Shown here piece after piece: positions 8,931 through 19,600 of a stretch of DNA of 64,000 nt. How positions within the stretch are numbered: position 1 is the first letter of the stretch; every line of letters begins with the position of its first letter. The notes beneath the pieces are model-generated. The model ran no database searches. It was not told the DNA's origin and worked only from the letters and a program-made list of their open reading frames with translations. The stretch comes from Mesorhizobium sp. WSM4904 (GTDB lineage Bacteria; Pseudomonadota; Alphaproteobacteria; Rhizobiales; Rhizobiaceae): positions 3,357,001 to 3,421,000 of the forward strand of contig NZ_CP121354.1 in the NCBI RefSeq assembly GCF_029674545.1, written 5' to 3'. The position numbers and the translations under genes are program-made.

Positions 8931-11900
8931 TTACTCCGCCTTGACCTCCATCATGCCGGAGGCAGTGCGGGCCGAGTATTGCGGCCGGTACATGTCCTCC
9001 ACCGTCGCCGCCGGATGAGCGTAGGTGCCCGGCGTCACGGCGCGCACGACATAGGCCAGCGTGATGTTGCGGTCGCCGTCGCCTTCGTTGGGGTTGAAGG
9101 CGGCGACGAAACGGTCGTCGCGGAACTCCAGATGCGCGGCGTCGGTCTGCGCCAGCCAGGAGAAGTTCGACAATTGCGCGCTGGAAACCAGGCTCGGGTT
9201 GTCGATCTCGAAGCCGGCCGGCAACAGGTCGGTCACCAGAACGCGCGAGGGCCAGTTGTTCTGCTCATAGACCTTGAGCACGACCACATAGCGCTCGTTC
9301 TGCTTGGCTTCGGTGACGTTGGCCTCGGTGCCGTCGAGCTTGTAGTAGGTGCGATCGACGGTGAAGCCGTCGCCGCCGGCCGGCAGCGGTTCCACCGGTG
9401 CCGCCACCGCGGTTACCACCGCCTGCAGCGGCGTCGCGCCGGTGTTGGCGATGGTGAGCGGGCTGCCCTCCAGATCGCTGCCGGAGATACGGTCGGAATA
9501 GCCGCCGGAATGCGGCGCGCCGTTGATGGAAAGCGTGATGGAATCATTGCCTTCCTTCAGCGCCCGGGCGGCAAGCAGCATCCAGGCCTCGTCCTGCGTG
9601 CTCGTCCAACGGGCATCGGCGCGTTCCCTGGCGACCAGCCTGATCAGCTGCGGCACGATGCTCGGCAAGGGCTTCGATTCCGCCGCCAGCGCCAGCATCG
9701 CCGCACCATCGCGGAGCGGCGAACCGTAGTCGGAGCGATAATAGTCGTACTCGGTGCTGGCCTGCGCCAGCCGCAGCGCCGTCTGGAACGTCGCCTCCGA
9801 ACGCTGCGTGTCGCCGTAGAGTGCGAGGCTGGCCGCGAGCTGGGCGACGGCCATCGGGCTGGAGAAGGCTTCAAGCTGCGTGTCGGCATAATAGCGCAGG
9901 TCGCCGATCGAGGCCTTCTTGTTGCGGGCGAGCACATAGAGCGCATAGGCGATCTCGCTGCCGCGATCCTGGACGTCCTGGTCGTAGCCGAGCGAGTTCT
10001 GCAGGTTGTTCAACGCCTGGTTCATCGCCTGGGCCGGCACGTCGTATTTCTGCTCGCGCGCCCGGGTCAGGAATTCACTGACATAGGCGTCGAGCCAGAG
10101 ATCGCCGGAGCCCGGACCCCAGAGGCCGAAGCTGCCGCTCGACGCCTGGTAGCTCAGCACCTTGTAGACGGCGTCCTGGATGCGGCCGTGCAGTTCGGGA
10201 TCGCTCTCCATGCCGATGCTTTTAGCCATGTCGTTAACATAGAGCAGCGGCATGGCGCGGCTGGTGGTCTGCTCGGCGCAGCCATAAGGATAGTGGTCGA
10301 GGCTCATCAACAGCGAGGGCACGTCGAAGGCGGCGGCTTGCGAAACGCCGACGCTGACCGAGGCGCCGTCGAGCACGCTGGCCGCGAGCAGCTCCTTGTC
10401 GACGCGCAGCGAACCGCCTTTGGGCTTCAGGTCGACCACCATGCGATTGGTGACCGGGAGCTGGGCCGGACGCACCGGCAGGTAGAGCGTCTGCTCGACC
10501 TCGGCGCCGCTGTCATGGGCGAGCTTGACGGTGATCGAGGCGTCACCCGCCGTCCGCGCGATCAGCGGGATTGAGAGCGACTGCCGCTTGCCTTGGGCGA
10601 GCGTGAGCTTCTCGGGCAAGGGCTTGTCGCCGGTCGAGAGATCGCCGGTCGTGGTGACCGACAGCTTGTAGTCGCCGACGGGACCGTCGGTGTCGGCGAT
10701 GTCGAGGCGCATGGTCGCGGCATCGCCGGGTGCCAGGAAGCGCGGCAGGCCGGCGGTGATCACCACCGGATCGCGCACGATGACGTCCGTCTGAGCATGG
10801 CCGACGGCTTCCTTGGTCCAGGCGACCGCCATGACCCGCACGGTGCCGTTGAACTGCGGGATGTCGAAGTCGACCCGCGCCTTGCCGTTGGCGTCGAGTT
10901 GCACGGGGCCGGAAAAGAAAGCGACCAGCTTCTCGGTCGGCGGGCTGCCTTGCGACTGCATGTTGGCGCCGTCGCCGCCGGTCCGCAATTTGCCGGTGGT
11001 GCCGAGCGAGCCGTCGATAAGATGGCCATAAAGGTCGCGGATCTCGAGACCCAGCATGCGCTGGCCGAAGAACCAGTCTTCCGGATCGGGCGCCTTGTAG
11101 TTGGTCAGGTTGAGGATGCCGACATCGACGGCCGCGACCATCACATAGGCATTGCTGCCGGGTTGCGCGCCATTGACGGCGACCGGGATCGACAGCTGCT
11201 GGCGCGGCGCGGTCTTTTCAGGCGGCGTCAGCGTGACAGCAAGCTTCTTCGAACCGGGATCGACGGTCAGCCACTTGACGCCGATGGCGCGCGCCGGCAT
11301 GCGCGATTGCTCGGCATCGCCGGGCCGGAACAAAGTCGCCGTGACATAGGCGCCGGCGCCCCAGTCGTCGCCGACCGGGATGTCGACGGTGCTGCCGCCG
11401 GCCGGCACCGACGCGGTGACGGTCTTCAAAAGCTTCTCGGCACCGAGGGTGACGAGCAGTTCGCCGGCGAAATGCGGCGAAACCTTCAGCTTGGCGACCT
11501 CGCCCGCGGCGTAAGTGTCCTTGTCGAGGGCGATCTCCAGGCCGTCCGGAGTCTCGGTGGTGGTCGAGGCGACATACCAGCCGGCGTCGAACTCATAGCT
11601 GGTCGCCGGGCCCTCCGGGTCGGCCGTCTCGACCTCCAGCCGGTAGCGCCCCCAGTCGACGGGCAGCGACACGGTCGCCTCGCCGTCGGCGTTCAGGTCG
11701 ATCTGGCCGTTGGCGACGGCCTTGGTAAGGTTGACCGCTTCATAATTCCAGGAATTGTTGGAGCGATACCATTGGTAATTGCGCTCGACCTTGACCAGCG
11801 ACCACTGGGCGCCCTTCAGCTCCTCGCGCTTGCCGTTCGGATCGACCGCGATGATGCTGAACTTCGCGGTTCCGCCTTGCGGCACCTCATCGCCTTCGAA

Positions 11901-14405
11901 GTCCGGACGGATACCGATCATCTCCTTTTCCGGATGAACGGCGATGTCGAGCGAGCGCTCGACGGCACGGCCGCCGGCTTCGCGCATGCGCACGGTCACC
12001 TTGGCGTTGATCAGCTTGGTGGTGGACGGCAATTGGTCGATCGAGACCGGGAAGGTCGCCTTGCCGTCGTCGCCGACGACGGGAAGATTGGCGAGCGGCG
12101 TCACCGTGGGTTCGGCCGACTGCTCGTCGGCGAGGCCGAAGGTGAAGTCCTCGAACCGGTCCCAGCTGTCTGTGGTCGACAGGGTCATCTCGCCTTCGAG
12201 CGCGAGGCCGGCGGCGGGCGCGCCATAGAGGAAGCGGCCGTCGACGCTGACATTGGCTGTCTCGCCCTGAGCGATCTCCTTCTTGTCGGCGGTCAGGTCG
12301 AACTCGATGCGATCCGGCACGAAGTCCTCGACCAGGAACATCTGGCTCGCCACGGGCGACTGCTTGGGATCGGTGTAGATCGATACCGTCCAGGTGCCGC
12401 GCATGGCGTTCGGCTCTAGCGGCAGGTCGACGGCATGGCCGCCGGCGGAGACGCCATCGCTGACGATGCGGCGGTTCTCGACGCCATCGGGACGGGTGAA
12501 GATGAAGGTGAGCGGCAGGTTCTCGACCGCCTTGGCGGCGCCGTCGCGGGCGAGCGCCGCGACATGGACGTCCTCGCCGGCACGGTAGATGCCGCGCTCG
12601 GTCCAGGCATAGACGTCGAGCGCGCCGGGCGCGGCACGCCCGGCAACGCCGCGATCCGACAGATCGAAGCCGGCGCGGCCCATGTCGAGGAAGACGAAGT
12701 CGTTGTCGCCCTGCTTGGCCATCAGCACGGCCGGCACCATGCCGCCTTCGCCGCGGGTGAGGCCCGGGTTGAACACGGCGTGGCCTTCGGCGTCGGAAGT
12801 CGCGGTGCCGAGAATCTCGTTGTTCTTGGCAAGCAGCGTCAGTTCGGCGCCGGCGATCGGCTTGGCGGAGCCGAGCGAGCGGGCAAAGACATTGAGGCCG
12901 TCCTGGCCGGTAAAGGTGGACAGACCGATGTCGGAAACGACGAACCACTGGGTGGCGCGCGACCCATACTCGTCGCTCTTGTCGTCGACCGGCTGGGCTG
13001 TCAGCACATAGACGCCGGGCTTACGCTGCGGGATCGCCTCGTCGACCGGGAAGGAGGTGGTGACCTCCTTGTTGAGGTCGTTGGCGATATCGAGCGTGCC
13101 TTCCCAGACGGGCTCGCCCATCTGGTCGGAAATGGTGGAAATGTCATAACCGTCGAGCTGATGCAGGAACTGATAGCCGGACAGTAGCTGCGCCAGCGAC
13201 CGGTCGCCGATGCGATAGAGCTTCATCTTGGCGGCGTTCATGTTGACGGTGACGACCGGGATGCCGCGGCGGGCGCCGGCCGGCAGCACGAAGCTGTCGC
13301 CGGTGAAGCGGGCGGACGGGGCGCGGTCCTGGACATAGATCGATAGCACGACCGGGGCGGCGATCGTCTCGCCGATCGCGGCCGGCAGGCCAGCGCGGAA
13401 GGTCACGTCATAATGCTGGCCGTGTTCCAGCCCTTCGACACAGATCTGCTTGTCCTTGGCCTCGACGGCTTTTGGGGCGGCGTTATCGACGGTGATGAAC
13501 TGCGAATAGTCGACGCCGGTCTTGACCAGTTGCTCGGAGAACTGCGCGCAGATGCGCGGTGAAGAGGAATCGGCGTCGACGGAATGGTCGATGACGCGGA
13601 AACCCTTGCGCGCCTTGAGGTCGGCATAGTCGGCCTGGACGGCTGGCGAGTTCACCAGCGCGAGGCTCGCCTCATAGGCCTGGATCGCCGGCCGGAAGAG
13701 GTCGCGCTTGTCGAGGCCGGCGGCCAGCAGCGCCAAGGCCTCGGCTCGGGTCTTTGCCGTGCGCACCAGCTTATAGGCGTTGAAGGCGGCCGAGGTGATG
13801 TTTGCCGGCAAGGTTGAGGGTTCGGAGGTGTTGGCAGCCGGCTGCACGCCGAGCGTCTCGCGCGCCAGCGCCAGCCAGAGCGCGCCGTCGTCCGGCAGGA
13901 CGGAAAGGGCCGCCTGGTATTTCTGCATGGCCAGACGATGGTCGCCGGTCAGCGCCGCCTGCTCGGCCGCGGCCTGGAGCGCCGCCAGGCCCTCGGTCGG
14001 CTTGTCATAGGCCGGGTCGGTCAGCTTGTTGCGGAACTGCTGCGCCTGGTCGGCCATCCAGCTGGGGAAGAAGGCGAGCGCCGGCGGGGCGCCGATATCG
14101 GGATCGCCGTCGACATTGGCAATCTTGCCGGCGACGGCGCCGCTGAACGGTTTGAGCTGGTTATAGTCGGATTTGAGAAAGCACCATTTGGCCTTGGTGT
14201 TGTAGGTGAAGGCGCGGCAGGCAGGGTCGCCGAGGCATGTGGTCTTGCATTGATCGAGGCTGACATTCTGGTCGGACCTGAGGTCGAAACCGAAATAGTC
14301 GGAATTGTCGGTCGTCACGATTCGCCTGGCTTCGGCCGCAAGTGCTGCACCACTCAAGGCGAAAAAGAGAAGGAGAAGGATAGAGAGACCACGAGCCGCG
14401 CGCAT
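8931..14405 (-). CDS. Bacterial alpha-2-macroglobulin with N-terminal PAN/Apple domain
   Basis: Large periplasmic protease-trap protein (YfhM/ECAM family, COG2373), about 1,824 aa. The start at 14405 is chosen for the GGAGGG 11 bp upstream and a clean signal peptide (MRAARGLSILLLLFFALSG). There is no lipobox cysteine, so it looks soluble, unlike lipoprotein ECAM. Residues about 25-85 contain paired cysteines (DQCKTTCLGDPACRAFTY) of a PAN/Apple-like module, then macroglobulin domains. The thioester motif CAEQ is intact near residue 1376 (PYGCAEQTTSRA), followed by the alpha-helical thioester domain. Paired with pbpC, it is thought to trap proteases that breach the outer membrane while PBP1C repairs the wall. 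Confidence 0.93.
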   Translation of the reverse strand: MRAARGLSILLLLFFALSGAALAAEARRIVTTDNSDYFGFDLRSDQNVSLDQCKTTCLGDPACRAFTYNTKAKWCFLKSDYNQLKPFSGAVAGKIANVDGDPDIGAPPALAFFPSWMADQAQQFRNKLTDPAYDKPTEGLAALQAAAEQAALTGDHRLAMQKYQAALSVLPDDGALWLALARETLGVQPAANTSEPSTLPANITSAAFNAYKLVRTAKTRAEALALLAAGLDKRDLFRPAIQAYEASLALVNSPAVQADYADLKARKGFRVIDHSVDADSSSPRICAQFSEQLVKTGVDYSQFITVDNAAPKAVEAKDKQICVEGLEHGQHYDVTFRAGLPAAIGETIAAPVVLSIYVQDRAPSARFTGDSFVLPAGARRGIPVVTVNMNAAKMKLYRIGDRSLAQLLSGYQFLHQLDGYDISTISDQMGEPVWEGTLDIANDLNKEVTTSFPVDEAIPQRKPGVYVLTAQPVDDKSDEYGSRATQWFVVSDIGLSTFTGQDGLNVFARSLGSAKPIAGAELTLLAKNNEILGTATSDAEGHAVFNPGLTRGEGGMVPAVLMAKQGDNDFVFLDMGRAGFDLSDRGVAGRAAPGALDVYAWTERGIYRAGEDVHVAALARDGAAKAVENLPLTFIFTRPDGVENRRIVSDGVSAGGHAVDLPLEPNAMRGTWTVSIYTDPKQSPVASQMFLVEDFVPDRIEFDLTADKKEIAQGETANVSVDGRFLYGAPAAGLALEGEMTLSTTDSWDRFEDFTFGLADEQSAEPTVTPLANLPVVGDDGKATFPVSIDQLPSTTKLINAKVTVRMREAGGRAVERSLDIAVHPEKEMIGIRPDFEGDEVPQGGTAKFSIIAVDPNGKREELKGAQWSLVKVERNYQWYRSNNSWNYEAVNLTKAVANGQIDLNADGEATVSLPVDWGRYRLEVETADPEGPATSYEFDAGWYVASTTTETPDGLEIALDKDTYAAGEVAKLKVSPHFAGELLVTLGAEKLLKTVTASVPAGGSTVDIPVGDDWGAGAYVTATLFRPGDAEQSRMPARAIGVKWLTVDPGSKKLAVTLTPPEKTAPRQQLSIPVAVNGAQPGSNAYVMVAAVDVGILNLTNYKAPDPEDWFFGQRMLGLEIRDLYGHLIDGSLGTTGKLRTGGDGANMQSQGSPPTEKLVAFFSGPVQLDANGKARVDFDIPQFNGTVRVMAVAWTKEAVGHAQTDVIVRDPVVITAGLPRFLAPGDAATMRLDIADTDGPVGDYKLSVTTTGDLSTGDKPLPEKLTLAQGKRQSLSIPLIARTAGDASITVKLAHDSGAEVEQTLYLPVRPAQLPVTNRMVVDLKPKGGSLRVDKELLAASVLDGASVSVGVSQAAAFDVPSLLMSLDHYPYGCAEQTTSRAMPLLYVNDMAKSIGMESDPELHGRIQDAVYKVLSYQASSGSFGLWGPGSGDLWLDAYVSEFLTRAREQKYDVPAQAMNQALNNLQNSLGYDQDVQDRGSEIAYALYVLARNKKASIGDLRYYADTQLEAFSSPMAVAQLAASLALYGDTQRSEATFQTALRLAQASTEYDYYRSDYGSPLRDGAAMLALAAESKPLPSIVPQLIRLVARERADARWTSTQDEAWMLLAARALKEGNDSITLSINGAPHSGGYSDRISGSDLEGSPLTIANTGATPLQAVVTAVAAPVEPLPAGGDGFTVDRTYYKLDGTEANVTEAKQNERYVVVLKVYEQNNWPSRVLVTDLLPAGFEIDNPSLVSSAQLSNFSWLAQTDAAHLEFRDDRFVAAFNPNEGDGDRNITLAYVVRAVTPGTYAHPAATVEDMYRPQYSARTASGMMEVKAE

Positions 14406-14690
14406 TGCCACATCACCCTCCAGACATTGCCAGCGTCCGGGCATGATCAAGCATCAAACGGGCTTGTCAACGCCGGAACGCGGCAGGTTTTTTCCACCTG
14501 CCAACGGTTTCCATGCCGGCCAAAGGCCGGTATTTCGACAGAACCTCTATGAGAAGGATCACACTTTCTTGCGAAGATGCAAAAGGTGTGAATTCCAAGC
14601 CCGGTCTATTTAAGACAATTGGATTATGGCCCCTTTACGAGCGTTTCAGAACTTCATTCCAATTTTAGATTTGTCGACTAGGTTGTCTTA
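14406..14690. other. Divergent intergenic region between the alpha-2-macroglobulin gene and tamA
   Basis: 285 bp with no credible gene. It contains two small inverted repeats: GGCAGGT/ACCTGCC at 14482-14502 and CCGGCC-AAA-GGCCGG at 14516-14530. The stretch 14580-14690 is AT-richer and probably holds the tamA promoter. No clear -35/-10 pair could be assigned. Confidence 0.5.
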
Positions 14691-16619
14691 ATGCCGGCGC
14701 ATGAAACGCAGATGTCAGGAGGGATCGCGCCAGGGCGCGGGCTTCCGCGCGTCCTGCTTTCGGCGCTTGTCTGCTCGGCCATCCTCGCCGGTGAAGCACG
14801 GACGGCGGCCGCTTTCGAGATTTTCGGCATCAAGCTCTGGGGTTCGTCCAAGGACGAGGATGCCGATATCGTCGATCCTCTGCGCTATTCGGTGACGATC
14901 GATGCACCGGATGCCGACAAGGACCTGGCCGAGAGGCTGGAGAATGCCTCGGCGCTCAAAAGCGACGAGGAGCATCCGGTATCAGGGTCGCTCGGCCTGA
15001 TGGCCAAGGCGCGCAGCGACCGGGAACAGCTCGTTGCCGCCCTTTACGCCGACGCCCGCTACGAAGGCGTGGTCACGATCACCATCCAGGGCAAGCCGTT
15101 AGACGAACTACCGCCGGATGCCGAGTTCAAGGGACCGCAGCCCATTCCGGTGGTCGTCAGCGTTGCGGCTGGTCCCAAATTCACGCTGGGCGACATCAGG
15201 CTGAAAGGCGACGCGGCGGGCCTGGCGAGCGCCGATTTCGGCCTGATCGCAGGCGGCGATGCAGGATCGGGCGCAGTGCTCAAGGCTGAAGCGGCGATCG
15301 TACGCGCCTTGAAGGAAGAGGGCAGGCCGCTCGCCAAGGTGACGGATCGCGAGATCGTCGCCGATCACGCCACCTCGACGCTCGACGTCACGCTGACGGT
15401 GGCGGCCGGCCCAGTTGCCGGCTATGGCGACACGACGGTCGAGGGCACGGAGAAGGTCGATCGCGACTTCACCGAATACATGACCGGGCTGAAGCGGGGT
15501 CAGCAATATTCGCCGCAAGAGATTGACGATGCCCGCGATCGCCTGCTCGGGCTCGAGGTCTTCAACAGCGTGACCATCAAGGAAGGCGACAGCCTCGACG
15601 CCCAAGGCAATATTCCGATGGACGTCCAGGTCAGCGAGCGCAAGCCCCGCTTTTTCGGCATCGGCGGCACGTTTTCGAATACGGAAGGGCTGGGACTGGA
15701 AGGCTATTGGGGCCACCGCAACCTGTTCGGCCAGGCAGAGAAGCTGCGTATCGACGGCTCCATCAGCGGCATCGGCAGCAACAGCCTTTCCGCGCTCAAC
15801 TACAATGCCGGCATCATGTTCGAGAAGCCGGGCGTGCTCGGGCCGACATCGAAGTTCTTCACCGGCATCAAGACGGTATTCGAGCACCCCGACGCCTACG
15901 ACCATTTCTCGGTCAAGGGCGACGTGGGCGTCTCCTACGACCTCGACAAGAGGCAGCGGGTCTCCGCCGAATTCGATCTCGACTATTCGCGGATCACCGA
16001 CGCGTTCGGCAAGCACACCTATCTGATCGCCAGCGTTCCGCTGCAATATGTCTATGACAGCCGCGACGACAAGCTCAACCCGACCAGGGGGTTTCGGGCG
16101 CTCGCCTATGCCGAGCCGAGCTACGACATCCTGAACGGCGCGACCTTCCTCAAGCTGAAGGGCGAAGGCTCAGCTTACCAGTCGCTCGATACGGCGAGCA
16201 AATTCGTACTCGCCGAGCGCGCCGTCCTAGGCTCGATCGTCGGCACCGGCCTGCAGAACGTGCCCGCCGACCGGCGCTTCTATTCCGGCGGCGGCGGTTC
16301 GGTGCGCGGCTATGCCTATCAGGGCATCGGCCCGAAGGACATCGACGGCCAGCCGATCGGCGGCCTGTCTTTCTTCGAGACCTCGGTCGAGATGCGCATA
16401 GCGATCACCGACACGATCGGCATCGTGCCTTTCGTCGACGCCGGCACGGTGTCGACGAAATCCTTCCCCGATTTCGCGGACGTCAAGGTCGGCGCCGGCG
16501 TCGGCCTGCGCTATCTCACGCCGTTCGGGCCGCTGCGCGTCGATGCGGCCGTGCCGCTCAACCGCGATCCGAGCGATCCGCATTTCGGCATTTATGCCGG
16601 CATCGGTCAGGCGTTCTGA
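14691..16619 (+). CDS. tamA: Outer-membrane translocation/assembly protein TamA (BamA/Omp85 family)
   Basis: 642 aa. A signal sequence (VLLSALVCSAILAGEARTAAA) is followed by periplasmic POTRA-like repeats (about residues 60-290) and a C-terminal 16-strand Omp85 barrel. The barrel region has FYSGGGGSVRGYAYQGIGP, the conserved VRGY/F lid-lock motif, and ends in a terminal phenylalanine (YAGIGQAF), as expected for an outer-membrane barrel signal. It lies 2 bp upstream of tamB, giving a tight operon. Together they form the TAM complex linking inner and outer membranes, implicated in outer-membrane protein insertion and phospholipid transport. Confidence 0.94.
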   Translation: MPAHETQMSGGIAPGRGLPRVLLSALVCSAILAGEARTAAAFEIFGIKLWGSSKDEDADIVDPLRYSVTIDAPDADKDLAERLENASALKSDEEHPVSGSLGLMAKARSDREQLVAALYADARYEGVVTITIQGKPLDELPPDAEFKGPQPIPVVVSVAAGPKFTLGDIRLKGDAAGLASADFGLIAGGDAGSGAVLKAEAAIVRALKEEGRPLAKVTDREIVADHATSTLDVTLTVAAGPVAGYGDTTVEGTEKVDRDFTEYMTGLKRGQQYSPQEIDDARDRLLGLEVFNSVTIKEGDSLDAQGNIPMDVQVSERKPRFFGIGGTFSNTEGLGLEGYWGHRNLFGQAEKLRIDGSISGIGSNSLSALNYNAGIMFEKPGVLGPTSKFFTGIKTVFEHPDAYDHFSVKGDVGVSYDLDKRQRVSAEFDLDYSRITDAFGKHTYLIASVPLQYVYDSRDDKLNPTRGFRALAYAEPSYDILNGATFLKLKGEGSAYQSLDTASKFVLAERAVLGSIVGTGLQNVPADRRFYSGGGGSVRGYAYQGIGPKDIDGQPIGGLSFFETSVEMRIAITDTIGIVPFVDAGTVSTKSFPDFADVKVGAGVGLRYLTPFGPLRVDAAVPLNRDPSDPHFGIYAGIGQAF

Positions 16620-16621
16620 TC

Positions 16622-19600
16622 ATGAGGATATTCTGGCGCATACTCAGCATCTGCCTCTACGCGCTGCTCCTGCTGCTGGTGGTGGCGATCGGCGCGCTCG
16701 TCGTTCTGACCGGGACCGAAGGCGGCCGGCAAAATCTCGCCGGCATGATTTCGAAAATGGCCTCGACCGAGGACCGCAAGGTCACCGTCAGCGGCATCGA
16801 AGGCATATGGTCCGGTGCGTTGCGGGTCGATCACGTCGTGCTGGAGGATCGCGTCGGACCCTGGCTGGTGGCGCGCAAGGTGGCGCTCGACTGGTCGCCG
16901 ACGGCGCTCTTGTCACGCAATTTCAACGCCGATCGGATCGCCGCCGAGCGCATCGAGCTGGCGCGGCTGCCGCAAGCCAGCCAGCAGCCTTCGCAGGGCG
17001 GTTCGAGCAGCCTGCCGGTTTCGGTCGATGTCAAGCAGATCGACTTGCCGGAGATCGCGCTCGGGCAGCAGCTTGCCGGCAGCGGCATTGCCGAACTTGC
17101 CGCCAAGGGTTCGCTGAAAGCCGACCCATCGCCGTTGGCGATCGAGACGGTGCTCAACGTCGCCCGCCACGACGGTAAGCAAGGCAATGTCGACGCCAAG
17201 GTCCATTTCGCGCCGGCCGACAACAAGCTCGACCTCGATCTCAAGGCGTCGGAGCCGGCGGGCGGGATCATCGCCAACCTGCTCAAGCTGCCCGATGCGC
17301 CACCCGTCGACATCGTCGTTTCCGGTACCGGGCCGCTCGCCAATTGGAGCGGCATCGGCACTTTCGTCGTCGACCGCCAGATCATCACCCAGCTCACCGG
17401 GCGCCATCAGCTCAGCGACAAGGGCCACTATATCGAAGCCAAGGGCGACGGCGAATTCGAGCGCTTCCTGCCGGATAAGTTCAAGTCGCTGTTCGCAGGC
17501 AAGACGAGCTTCGACATCGCCGGCACGGCGACCACGGCCGGTGGGGTCGATATCGAGCGCGCCACTATAGAGAGCGACACCGTGCATGGCACGGCGACCG
17601 GCAATGTCGACCCGAAAGGCACCAGCGACCTTGCCGTCGAGCTTTCAGCCAAGGGCAAGCCAGTCACCATCGATGTCGGCAGCAGCGCCGTGCCGATCCT
17701 GATCGCGGTCCAGAAGGCGACCGCACGTGCCTTTGGCGACGGCAAGACTCCGATGGTCGATATCGGCACCGCGCTGGCCTCGATCGCTGTCGGCGGCACG
17801 CAGCTCAACAATGTGACGGGAGAGATCCATTCCGATGGCTTCGATGTCGAGACGCTTGGCGGTCCGGTCAGCGTCAAGCTCGCCGCCGCCGGCCTGAAAA
17901 CCGACGTGGCGACGCTGGCGCCGCTGGTGACGGGCAAGCTCGCCGCCGATCTTTCAGGCACGGTCAGCCGCGATAACGTGACCATCGACAAGGGCACGTT
18001 GCGCAGCGATGCGCTCAATGCGGCGCTGACGGCCGGTGTCTCGCTCGCCGATCTGTCGATGACGCTGAAGATGAACGCCGACGCCGTATCGACGGCGCTG
18101 CCGCCACAAATCAGCTCGCTGCTTGGCGAGCGGGTGAAATTCTCGGCTACCGCGACCCGCGATCCGCAAGGCGCGTTCGCGGCCAATTCGCTGGAGATTA
18201 CCTCCGGCTCGCTCAGCGCCAGCGGCACCGGCAGCATGCAAGGCTCGGACATTCAGGCCAACGTCAAGGGCGCGCTGGGCGACGTCTCGCCGCTATCGTC
18301 GCTTGCCGGCACGCCGCTCGCCGGCGGGATCAATTTCGCGCTGACCGCGAGCGGGCCGCGCTGGGCGCCGGACTTTTCGATTTCAGCCGACAGCGCCAGC
18401 CTGACGGCGGCTGGCCGGACGGTGAAGGACATCAAGCTCTCCACGAACGGCAAGGCCGACATCGCCAACCCTTCGGCCGATGTTTCGCTGACGGGCAGCG
18501 TGGAGGAGCAGCCGCTCGACATCAGCGCCTCGCTGGTGACCGCCGACGGCAAGCGCTCGATCAGGGGGCTCAGCCTGTCGCTCGGCGACAACAAGGTTTC
18601 GGGCGATCTCGCGCTCGACGATCAGTATCTGCCGCTCGGCACGCTGACGCTTGCGGTTCCCGACATCGGGCCGCTGGCGGCTCTCGGCGGGCAATCGGCG
18701 ACCGGCGATATCAACGGCACGATCGCCTTCGCCAAGGATGGCGGGGCTCCGACCGTCACCGTCAACGCGGCAAGCACCTCGATCGCGCGCGGCGACCTGG
18801 CGGCAAAGACCATCACCGTCAACGCGCTGATCGCCAACTATCTCAAGGGACCGGCGATCGCGGGCACGGTCAAGGCCGACAGCGTGACTTCCGGGAGCAC
18901 GGTGATCAGCGGCATCGGCATCGATCTGAAGCGCGACGGCGATTGGACCAACTTTGCCGGCGGCGCGACGGCGTCGGGCATTCCGGCCACCGCCACCGGC
19001 CGCGTGAAGATCGCAGGCGGCAAGACCAGCGTCGAGATCGCGTCCGGCGAAGCGACCGCACGCGGCATCAAGGCGGCGATCGCCGAGCCGTCGAGCCTTT
19101 CGATCGCCAACGGCGTCACCACCGTCGAGAAGCTAGCGCTCAATCTCGGCGGCGGCACGGCGACCGTTTCAGGCAGTGCTGGCCAGATCCTCGACCTGAC
19201 CGCCAATTTGGCCAATCTGCCGGCGGCGCTCGCCAATGATTTCGTGCCTGGTCTCGATGCGGCCGGAACGCTGGAAGGCACGGCGCATGTCACGGGTCCG
19301 TCGGCCAACCCCGATGTCCGGTTCAATGCCAAGCTCGCCGGCGCGGAGACCGCCCAGACCCGACAGATCGGGCTTGGGCCGCTCGATCTCGACGCCGCCG
19401 GCAGCGTCTCGACGTCGGGCGGCCTCGTCGTCGACCAAGCGACGCTTTCCGGCGACAAGATCTCGGGCAGGGCCGCCGGCACCATCAATCCGAACGGCGC
19501 CAGCGATTTCTCGCTCGACCTCAACTCGAACGGCCCGAGCCTGCCGCTCAAATTCGGCACCGCCGCAAGCCCCGTCGACCTGGAATTGCAGACCGTTTCG

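Noticed and set aside
9000..12420. Long plus-strand open frames opposite the alpha-2-macroglobulin gene
   Set aside because: Low-complexity Gly/Arg/Val/Asp-rich translations without starts, ribosome sites or domains; antisense shadows.
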